Origin: JAICWP01 sp035935775
GTDB taxonomy: Bacteria; Acidobacteriota; Terriglobia; Terriglobales; Acidobacteriaceae
Assembly: GCA_035935775.1 (NCBI GenBank)
Contig: DASYWT010000456.1
Coordinates: 1-26,847, forward strand
Length of the DNA stretch: 26,847 nucleotides
Direction of reading: 5' to 3'
The notes below the pieces were generated by a model, which made no database searches, had not been told where the DNA came from, and saw only the letters and a list, made by a program, of their open reading frames with translations. The stretch's first letter is position 1. Each line of letters starts with the position of its first letter. The position numbers and the translations under genes are program-made. Of the stretch, positions 1 to 6,136 are shown in pieces.

Positions 1-1
1 C

Positions 2-1960
2 GCTGCGGTTTTGGTTTTTCTGGTCTTTGTGCGCTGGCTGCGTAACGACCTGATGTGGCGCCTGCGTAACCGGCTGATTATCACCTACGTGTTCATGGCG
101 GTGGTGCCCGTTTTGCTGTTGCTGGCCATGGCGGGGCTTGCGGGATACATCTTTGCCGGGCAATTTGCCACCTTCATCGTCACGAGCGATATCCGTTCGG
201 AACTAAAGAGCCTGGAAGCCGGCAACAGCACACTGGCGGATGCGCTGGCGGCACGAGTGCAAAAAATCGGACAGTCCAACAGCACGGCGCTGCTGGCAGT
301 GGAAGGCAGGCAAACCGGCCACCAGGTCGCGGCCTGGCTTGGAGACAGGCCGGTGCCGGGATCCAACCCCAGCGTGCAGGTTCCACCCGCGTTCATCAAA
401 GGAAACTTCAGCGACGTGGTTCGCGACCAGGGCCAGCTCTATTTGCGGGCGGTAGCGCGCGTGCCCGCCGGCAGAGAGCAACTCAGCGTTGTTTCCAGCG
501 AACCCCTGGGCGAGTCGCTGCTGCAGAAAATCGCCGCCGACCTGGGGGAGATCAGCCTCTACTCGGAAGAACTGAACCTGGCCGAACCCAAGCCGCAGAC
601 ACCTCCGGCCCAAAGAAAGGGCACCACCAAGGAATCCCCGGCCGAAATCACGGTTAACGGTGGTCTTGGTCCAGCAGCGGAGGTCCAGATGGGTGGCCAA
701 AATGCGCGGCCGACCAGCGTGGGCAAGCTGCCGCCGGCCACCGGACGCTTCGACCGCGAGGTGCACTTCTTCACCACCGTTTCCCTAGTGAATTGGGAAG
801 GACGAGACCGGGACTCGACCGCCATTCTCGTGGTTGGCACCCGCTCCTCCCGCCTCTACGATCAGCTTTTTTCGACGCTGGGCAAGTTTGCCTCGGGTTG
901 GGCTACTCTGCTGGGCGCCATCGGCCTGAGCTTTATTCTGATTGAGTTAGTCGCCTTGCTAATCGGCATTCGTCTGACCCGCACCGTCACCCGGTCGGTG
1001 GCGCAGCTCTATGTGGCCACGCAGCACGTCAACCGCGGCGATTTCAGCCACCGCATCGAAATCCGCTCGCGCGACCAGTTGGCGGCGCTGGAGGGCTCGT
1101 TCAACTCCATGACTGAATCCATCCGGCGGCTGCTGGCGGAGCAAAAAGAAAAGCAGCGCATGGAAAACGAACTGGCCATCGCCCAGGAAGTGCAGGCCCA
1201 GCTTTTCCCCAAGGAAATTTCGCAGCTGGAGTCGCTGGAACTGCATGGCTTCTGCCGGCCAGCGCGCACGGTAAGCGGCGACTATTACGACTTCCTGCCG
1301 CTGCCGCCGGAGCGGCTGACCATCGCCGTGGGCGACATCAGCGGTAAAGGAATTTCCGCCGCCCTGCTGATGGCGACCATTCACTCCGCCGTGCGCGCCT
1401 ACACTCTGGAGGCAATTCCCACCCGCGGCATTCCGTTGGCGGTTGGCGCGGACGTAGGTTCTTCGGCGGAGAATCTGCCTATGGCCCGGGCGGAAGTATC
1501 GCCGGCGGTGCTGGTGAGATTACTCAATCAGCAGCTGTATCGCAGTACGCCGGCAGAGAAATATGCCACTCTCTTCCTCGGAAATTACGATGGGCGCTCG
1601 CGCCAACTCACCTACACGAATGCCGGACACCTGCCCCCGGTGCTGATCGGCCGCGATGGCAGCTTGCGACGCCTGGATTGCGGCGGCACCGTGGTGGGCC
1701 TCTTCGACCGCCTCTCCTTCGAGGAATGCTCCATCGAACTTCACCAGGGCGACATTTTTCTCGCTTTCAGCGACGGAGTGACCGAGCCGGAAAACGATTT
1801 TGGCGAGTTCGGCGAGGAGCGCCTGATTGACCTGGTGCGCGACCACCGCCATCAGCCTCTGCCGCGCATCACCGAAATTGTGACCGCCGCGGTGGATGAC
1901 TGGATCGGCGGCCGCGAGCAGCCCGACGATATTACCCTGGTGCTGGCCAGGGCGCGGTAG
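2..1960 (+). CDS. Membrane-bound SpoIIE/RsbU-type PP2C serine phosphatase with HAMP domain (5' partial)
   Basis: The frame is open to the left edge, so the gene probably starts outside the window; a TTG at 11 is the first possible internal start, and residues below are numbered from it. A first membrane helix lies at about residues 25-50 and a second at about 293-320. Between them is an extracytoplasmic region of about 240 residues, presumably a sensor. A HAMP linker (about 318-372) and a short coiled coil rich in E, K and Q lead to the SpoIIE-type PP2C domain (about 405-648). Its metal-binding acidic motifs are visible: GDYYDF, VGDISGKG, FSDGVTEPE and DDITLV. By family knowledge such proteins dephosphorylate anti-sigma-factor antagonists in partner-switching cascades in response to envelope signals. 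No antagonist or anti-sigma gene is visible next to it, so the target is unknown. Confidence 0.9.
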   Translation, partial: AAVLVFLVFVRWLRNDLMWRLRNRLIITYVFMAVVPVLLLLAMAGLAGYIFAGQFATFIVTSDIRSELKSLEAGNSTLADALAARVQKIGQSNSTALLAVEGRQTGHQVAAWLGDRPVPGSNPSVQVPPAFIKGNFSDVVRDQGQLYLRAVARVPAGREQLSVVSSEPLGESLLQKIAADLGEISLYSEELNLAEPKPQTPPAQRKGTTKESPAEITVNGGLGPAAEVQMGGQNARPTSVGKLPPATGRFDREVHFFTTVSLVNWEGRDRDSTAILVVGTRSSRLYDQLFSTLGKFASGWATLLGAIGLSFILIELVALLIGIRLTRTVTRSVAQLYVATQHVNRGDFSHRIEIRSRDQLAALEGSFNSMTESIRRLLAEQKEKQRMENELAIAQEVQAQLFPKEISQLESLELHGFCRPARTVSGDYYDFLPLPPERLTIAVGDISGKGISAALLMATIHSAVRAYTLEAIPTRGIPLAVGADVGSSAENLPMARAEVSPAVLVRLLNQQLYRSTPAEKYATLFLGNYDGRSRQLTYTNAGHLPPVLIGRDGSLRRLDCGGTVVGLFDRLSFEECSIELHQGDIFLAFSDGVTEPENDFGEFGEERLIDLVRDHRHQPLPRITEIVTAAVDDWIGGREQPDDITLVLARAR

Positions 1961-1963
1961 AAC

Positions 1964-1994
1964 CAGTTCTCAGTTCTCAGTTTTCAGTTCTCAT
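1964..1994. repeat. Heptamer tandem array, unit CAGTTCT
   Basis: Four consecutive 7-base units (CAGTTCT, CAGTTCT, CAGTTTT, CAGTTCT) begin three bases after the phosphatase stop codon. This is one of many arrays in the window that share the 7-base period but differ in unit sequence. Confidence 0.8.
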
Positions 1995-2058
1995 ACGAGC
2001 GGCCATCCAGTAGCGCTGCCATTCACACATCTGCCTTGAGATAGAAACTCTTTCAAAA

Positions 2059-2199
2059 TGTCATCCTGAGCGCAGCCGGTTGATTCGCTGGCGAATCAGC
2101 CGGCGGAGTCGAGGACCTTGCGTTTCGTTCAGCCGCATCAGTGCAGGGTGCTCGACTCAAGCCGCCCGCCCTCGCGGCTTCGGCTCGCTGAGCATGACA
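2059..2199. repeat. Palindromic intergenic repeat element (MITE- or REP-like)
   Basis: The ends are imperfect inverted repeats: TGTCATCCTGAGCG on the left and CGCTGAGCATGACA on the right. Inside, positions 2075-2104 form a 30-base hairpin with a two-base loop and only one non-Watson-Crick pair. The TGTCATCCTGAGCG end is a motif I associate with dispersed bacterial intergenic repeats. There is no coding capacity, so mobilisation would need help in trans. Confidence 0.65.
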
Positions 2200-2350
2200 G
2201 GTTGGGGACCGTGTGTGCTGTTGATGAGCTACCGCTGGAACCGCCCGACGAAAATCCTTAGGGAGCTCTAATCGAGGCAAACTACTCTCGCTTCTTGCAG
2301 TTTCACCCTCCTGCAATCACCCCTCTCCCGCCCACGCCTCACCGCGTTTG

Positions 2351-2364
2351 GTGACTTCCATCAC
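2351..2364 (+). promoter_or_regulatory. CRP/FNR-family operator-like dyad
   Basis: GTGA-N6-TCAC is a perfect dyad. The extended form GGTGA-N6-TCACA matches nine of ten positions of the CRP consensus TGTGA-N6-TCACA. Its centre (2357.5) lies about 41.5 bases upstream of the start site expected from the -10 box at 2387-2392, the classic class II activator position. No regulator gene of this family is in the window. The motif is seen; its function is inferred. Confidence 0.5.
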
Positions 2365-2386
2365 AGCGGCGTGCGTCTTAAAGGCT

Positions 2387-2392
2387 TGTAAT
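2387..2392 (+). promoter_or_regulatory. -10 box for the NuoEFG/GltB-like operon
   Basis: TGTAAT matches five of six positions of TATAAT. No good -35 hexamer lies 16-18 bases upstream, as expected if an activator at -41.5 replaces it. The predicted leader to the first gene is about 50 bases. Confidence 0.45.
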
Positions 2393-2448
2393 CAAGTCGC
2401 TGTGCAGCTCAGCGCAATTGGCCGCTGGGCGCACTAAAGAGGTCAGAC

Positions 2449-2706
2449 ATGCCGCCAACCGAACCCCTGCTGCCCTGTCCCTTCTGTCACGGACACGGGA
2501 AGTTGTCGCGGCCAGAAATTGTGAGCCGCCTGGAAGATCCCGACCTGCCAGAAAAAATTGTTGCCGAACTCAACCATGTGGAAGAGGCCCTGGAGCCGGC
2601 CCCGGTGGGCGCGCCAGAAAAGAAGGCGCCCAAGGCGGGGGATTTCGCCAGCAGTGTGCACGGGTGGAACAAACACGTGCTCTGGCGCCGCAGTTCGAAA
2701 GAGTAG
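2449..2706 (+). CDS. Small protein with a single CPxCxGxG zinc-knuckle-like motif
   Basis: This 85-residue protein is not a family I can name. Residues 10-17 read CPFCHGHG, one half-site of the kind repeated in the DnaJ zinc finger (CxxCxGxG). A single half-site cannot make a complete four-Cys site, so it may dimerise or take ligands from a partner. The rest is hydrophilic with a Pro/Ala/Lys-rich middle, and there is no signal peptide or membrane helix. The ATG has an AAAGAGG ribosome-binding site seven bases upstream. It is the first gene after the predicted promoter, and the NuoE-like gene follows 47 bases later, so a role in assembling or metallating that complex is possible but only inferred from position. 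Confidence 0.65.
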   Translation: MPPTEPLLPCPFCHGHGKLSRPEIVSRLEDPDLPEKIVAELNHVEEALEPAPVGAPEKKAPKAGDFASSVHGWNKHVLWRRSSKE

Positions 2707-2753
2707 CGAGCACTGGCATGCATTCGGCCAGATGAGGATAAGAGGCTGTCGCT

Positions 2754-3281
2754 ATGCCGGAAATGGAAGCTCAGGACGTCAAGCCGCTGCTGGCACAATT
2801 CGCCGATGAACGCGCCAATCTCATTCCCATCCTGCAGGAAATTCAGGCCACATTTTCCTATCTCCCGCAAGAGGCGCTGCGCCGCGTGGCCCGCAAGCTG
2901 CATATCCCGATCACCGAGGTGTACCAGGTTGCCACATTCTACCGCTGCTTCAGCCTGAATCCGCGCGGCCGCCACCTGGTGCAGGTATGCCTGGGAACCG
3001 CTTGCCACGTGCGCGGCGGCGACCTGGTGCTGGAGCGGGCGCAAACCGAGACCGGAGCCGGGTTGAACGGCACCAGCCCCGACATGGAGTTTACGGTGGA
3101 ACCGGTGCGCTGCCTGGGCTGCTGCGGCCTGGCCCCGGTGATGCGCGTGGATCGCGACACCTTCGCTCACCTGGAGCAGACCAAGGTTCGCGGCGTTCTC
3201 AACCGCTACCGGCCGCGTAAAAGGCCGGCCACGGTGGAGAAAATTGCTGCCCAGGCGGAAGCACAGAAGGTGCGCTCATGA
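2754..3281 (+). CDS. NuoE/HydC-like [2Fe-2S] thioredoxin-fold subunit of an NAD(P)H oxidoreductase
   Basis: The 175-residue protein has the NuoE layout: an N-terminal helical bundle (about residues 5-60) followed by a thioredoxin-like [2Fe-2S] domain. Cluster ligands are C79, C84, C120 and C124 in the pattern C-x4-C...C-x3-C, with an extra C123. In complex I, HoxE and HydC this subunit sits beside the flavin subunit and carries the N1a-type cluster. The ATG follows an AAGAGG ribosome-binding site, and the stop overlaps the next start (ATGA at 3278), so coupled translation with the NuoF-like gene is likely. No membrane subunits of complex I are nearby, which points to a soluble enzyme. Confidence 0.9.
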   Translation: MPEMEAQDVKPLLAQFADERANLIPILQEIQATFSYLPQEALRRVARKLHIPITEVYQVATFYRCFSLNPRGRHLVQVCLGTACHVRGGDLVLERAQTETGAGLNGTSPDMEFTVEPVRCLGCCGLAPVMRVDRDTFAHLEQTKVRGVLNRYRPRKRPATVEKIAAQAEAQKVRS

Positions 3282-5194
3282 TCAGCACAGCGCATCGCCT
3301 CACCACTTTGGACGACCTCCACAAAGCCGTGCGCCGGGGCCGCGAGCTCCTTTATCCCAGCGAACCCAAAATTATGGTGGGCATGGCCACGTGCGGGCAG
3401 GCGGCGGGCGCGGAAGAAGTATTGATAGCGGTGCGCGAAGAAGTAGAGAAGAGCAAGCTGCCCTACGTGGTCACTGAAACCGGCTGCATCGGCTGGTGCT
3501 CGCAGGAGCCGCTGCTGGATATCTGCATTCCTGGCCGCCCGCGCGTCACCTATGGCCGCGTTAAGCCGGCCCGCGCCCGCGACATTGTGCGCGCCATCCC
3601 AGAAGTCAAGCGGGACTGGGCGCTGGCCATGATGCCGGGCGACGAGAATGCGCTCAATGGCGCGCAGGTCAATTATTGCGTTCCCCACAACGGCCACCTG
3701 AACGGCTTGCCCGCATACAGGGATCTACCCCTGTTCAAGCGCCAGCTACGCATTGTGCTGCGCAACTGCGGCATCATCAATCCCGACAGCCTGGAAGAGT
3801 ACATCGCCCGCGGCGGCTACGAGGCGTTGTGGAATGGGCTGCGCAATCACACGCCGGAAGAAATCGTGGCCGATGTGAAGCGCAGCGGCCTGCGCGGCCG
3901 GGGCGGCGCCGGATTCCCCACGGGGGTGAAATGGCAAGCGGTGCGCGACGCGGCGGGCGAACCCAAGTACATCATCTGCAACGGCGATGAAGGCGATCCT
4001 GGCGCTTACATGGATCGCGGCGTGCTCGAAGGCGATCCCCACAGCGTGCTGGAAGGCATGATTATTGGCGGCTATGCCATGGGGGCGCACGAGGGCATCA
4101 TCTACGTGCGCGAGGAGTATCCCCTGGCGGTGATGCGCATGAAGCAGGCTATTCGCCAGGCGGAAGACGCCGGGCTGCTGGGCCAGAACATCTTCGATTC
4201 CGGCTTCAGTTTTCAAATACGCGTGGTGAAAGGGGCGGGCGCGTTCGTATGCGGGGAGGAAACAGCGCTCATCCGCTCGATTGAAGGGAAAGTCGGGGAG
4301 CCGCAACAGCGCCCGCCCTATCCCGCGCAGCACGGCCTGTGGGGCAAGCCCACCTGTATTAATAACGTGGAAACCTGGGCCAACATCCCGGTGATCGTGC
4401 AGCGGGGCAGCGACTGGTTTTCAAAAATCGGAACGGAGAAGAGCAAAGGCACCAAGGTCTTCAGCTTGGTGGGCAACATCGAGAACACCGCCCTGATTGA
4501 GGTGCCCATGGGCACCACGCTGGCGGAAATTGTCTACGACATCGGCGGGGGTATCCCGAACAGTCGCGCCTGCAAGGCCGTGCAAACCGGCGGGCCTTCA
4601 GGAGGGTGTATCCCCGCCGACAAATTTGACCTGCCGGTGGATTATGACAGCCTGACCCAGGCCGGTTCCATCATGGGCTCGGGCGGCATGATCGTCATGG
4701 ACGATCACACCTGCATGGTGGACATCGCCAAGTACTTCCTCGAATTCCTGGAAGACGAATCCTGCGGCAAGTGCTTTACCTGCCGGGTGGGCACGCAGCG
4801 GCTGAAAGAAATTGTGACCCGCATCTCTCAAGGCCATGGCCAGGAAGAAGACCTGGACCTGCTGCAGGACCTGGGCTGGCTGGTGCGCGAGGGCTCCCTG
4901 TGCGGGCTGGGGCAGACCGCGCCCAACCCGGTTCTTTCGACGCTGCGCTACTTTCGCAGCGAATACCTGGCGCACATCCGCGACCGGCGCTGCCCGGCGC
5001 ATCGCTGCCGCGAGCTGATTACCTTCGAGATTGACCCGGTGCTGTGCAATGGCTGCGGCGCGTGCGTCCAGATCTGCAGCGGCAAAGCCATCTTGGGCGA
5101 GAAGAACAAGCCGCACTTTATTACCCAGGCGCAGTGCACGAAATGTGGCGCGTGCCTGGAGATGTGCAATTTCGACGCGGTGCTGGTGCATTGA
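3278..5194 (+). CDS. NuoF/HydB-like NADH- and FMN-binding iron-sulfur subunit, three-part fusion
   Basis: The 638-residue protein has three parts. Residues about 30-100 form a thioredoxin-like [2Fe-2S] domain with C39, C70 and C74 (plus C83) rather than four canonical ligands. Residues about 130-550 are the NuoF core: FMN motif GRGGAGFPTG (about 207-216), GAGAFVCGEETALI (about 318-331) and [4Fe-4S] ligands C496, C499, C502 and C542. The C-terminus carries two ferredoxin-type [4Fe-4S] motifs (C590/593/596/600 and C620/623/626/630). A preceding H566-x5-C572-x4-C577 motif resembles what I recall as the zinc site of bifurcating HydB proteins. Complex I NuoF lacks both added domains, so this is the HydB/HndC type: it would oxidise or reduce NAD(P)H and possibly bifurcate electrons at the FMN. 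Confidence 0.92.
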   Translation: MISTAHRLTTLDDLHKAVRRGRELLYPSEPKIMVGMATCGQAAGAEEVLIAVREEVEKSKLPYVVTETGCIGWCSQEPLLDICIPGRPRVTYGRVKPARARDIVRAIPEVKRDWALAMMPGDENALNGAQVNYCVPHNGHLNGLPAYRDLPLFKRQLRIVLRNCGIINPDSLEEYIARGGYEALWNGLRNHTPEEIVADVKRSGLRGRGGAGFPTGVKWQAVRDAAGEPKYIICNGDEGDPGAYMDRGVLEGDPHSVLEGMIIGGYAMGAHEGIIYVREEYPLAVMRMKQAIRQAEDAGLLGQNIFDSGFSFQIRVVKGAGAFVCGEETALIRSIEGKVGEPQQRPPYPAQHGLWGKPTCINNVETWANIPVIVQRGSDWFSKIGTEKSKGTKVFSLVGNIENTALIEVPMGTTLAEIVYDIGGGIPNSRACKAVQTGGPSGGCIPADKFDLPVDYDSLTQAGSIMGSGGMIVMDDHTCMVDIAKYFLEFLEDESCGKCFTCRVGTQRLKEIVTRISQGHGQEEDLDLLQDLGWLVREGSLCGLGQTAPNPVLSTLRYFRSEYLAHIRDRRCPAHRCRELITFEIDPVLCNGCGACVQICSGKAILGEKNKPHFITQAQCTKCGACLEMCNFDAVLVH

Positions 5195-5216
5195 GAGTAA
5201 CGGTGCCGGCTGGAAT

Positions 5217-5342
5217 GTAGCGCCGGCGTCTCGCCGGCTGTCGCGAGGGCGTCTCCTCCCCCTCGCTGTTGGCGGAGCTCAGGAATTGAGCAGGTCTGGC
5301 GGCGGGACGCCGCCAGGACAGCCGGCAGGATGCCGGCGCTAC
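5217..5342. repeat. Large palindromic REP-like element inside the operon
   Basis: Arms 5217-5242 and 5317-5342 are inverted copies of about 26 bases (starting GTAGCGCCGGCG and ending CGCCGGCGCTAC reading outward) with only a few mismatches. The left arm itself forms a hairpin (GCCGGCG/CGCCGGC). A second perfect 8-bp hairpin, CTGGCGGC-GGGAC-GCCGCCAG, occupies 5296-5316. The right arm ends immediately before the ribosome-binding site of the next gene. Such a structure could lower or buffer expression of the distal genes. Confidence 0.75.
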
Positions 5343-5353
5343 GAAGGGTAAGT

Positions 5354-6136
5354 ATGGTCCACATCACGATGAACGGGTTGCCGGTGGAAGCGGAGCGGGG
5401 AAGCACGCTGCTGGAAGTGGCGCGCTTTTACAACTTCCCCATTCCTACGCTGTGCCACGAAGACGGCTTGAATCCTTATGGCGCTTGCCGTCTTTGCCTG
5501 GTGGAAATCGGCGAGGCGCCGAAAAGCAAGCTGGTGGCCGCCTGCAGTTACCGGGTTGAAGAGGGCATGAGCGTGCGCACCAACTCGGTGCGGGTGCAGC
5601 GCGCGCGGCGCCTGCTGCTGGAGCTTTACGTCGCCACCTGCCCGCAATCGAAGCGCATTCAGGACCTGGCCTCCGAATACGGCGTGCGCCAGTGCCGCTA
5701 TGAGCCCGCCGATGGCCAGCCGGGCGCGCCCTGGGATCCCGAGCTCAACTGCATCCAGTGCGGTTTGTGCGTTCGCATCTGCGCCGAGCAGATGATGGCC
5801 GGCGCCATTGGCTTTGCCGGCCGGGGCAAGAGCCGCCAGGTTGTGCGGCCCTTCGGCATGACCAGCGAGCAGTGCCGCCAGTGCGGCGCCTGCCTGTACG
5901 CTTGTCCGGTATGCGAACTGCGCTGCCAGGCCTCGACAGCCGAAACCCTGCTGTGCAACGGCTGCTTGAATTTTTCCCCCGTGTGTTTCCAAAGCTACAA
6001 CGATGCCATGTGTTTCCTGGAGCCGTGCCACGCCTGCGAGTTGAGCGGGCCGTTTCGCCATGATGTCGGAGTAAAGATCCACGCGCCGCACCTGCCAACC
6101 GGGCAAGCTGCGCCATCCACAGGAGAACTGAAATGA
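5354..6136 (+). CDS. NuoG/HoxU/HydA-N-like iron-sulfur electron-transfer subunit
   Basis: The 260-residue protein starts with a plant-type [2Fe-2S] ferredoxin domain (C34, C45, C48, C64), as in NuoG, HoxU and the N-terminus of HydA. Two full CxxCxxCxxxC [4Fe-4S] motifs follow (C133/136/139/143 and C174/177/180/184). The last 75 residues are very Cys-rich: C187, C191, C201, C204, C211, C220, C225 and C228. There is no H-cluster domain and no molybdopterin domain, so it is an electron conduit without its own active site. I chose the ATG at 5354 because GAAGGG lies just upstream and the ferredoxin fold begins there; an ATG at 5330 falls inside the palindromic element. Its stop overlaps the next start (ATGA at 6133), so the GltB-like protein is the obvious electron partner. 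Confidence 0.9.
   Translation: MVHITMNGLPVEAERGSTLLEVARFYNFPIPTLCHEDGLNPYGACRLCLVEIGEAPKSKLVAACSYRVEEGMSVRTNSVRVQRARRLLLELYVATCPQSKRIQDLASEYGVRQCRYEPADGQPGAPWDPELNCIQCGLCVRICAEQMMAGAIGFAGRGKSRQVVRPFGMTSEQCRQCGACLYACPVCELRCQASTAETLLCNGCLNFSPVCFQSYNDAMCFLEPCHACELSGPFRHDVGVKIHAPHLPTGQAAPSTGELK

Larger units (their letters stand above)
1961..2448. other. Gene-free region of 488 bases upstream of the oxidoreductase operon
   Basis: From left to right this holds a heptamer array right after the phosphatase stop, a palindromic repeat element (2059-2199), about 150 bases with nothing I recognise, then a CRP/FNR-like dyad and a -10 box that look like the promoter of the downstream operon. Short open frames here show no protein-like composition and I do not call them. 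Confidence 0.7.

Noticed and set aside
2754..6136. Respiratory complex I (nuo operon)
   Set aside because: Only NuoE, NuoF and NuoG-like N-terminal parts are present. No membrane or quinone-module subunits follow, and the NuoF-like protein has HydB-type extra domains.
5354..6136. [FeFe]-hydrogenase large subunit
   Set aside because: The protein ends after its ferredoxin motifs and Cys-rich tail; none of the H-cluster motifs is present.
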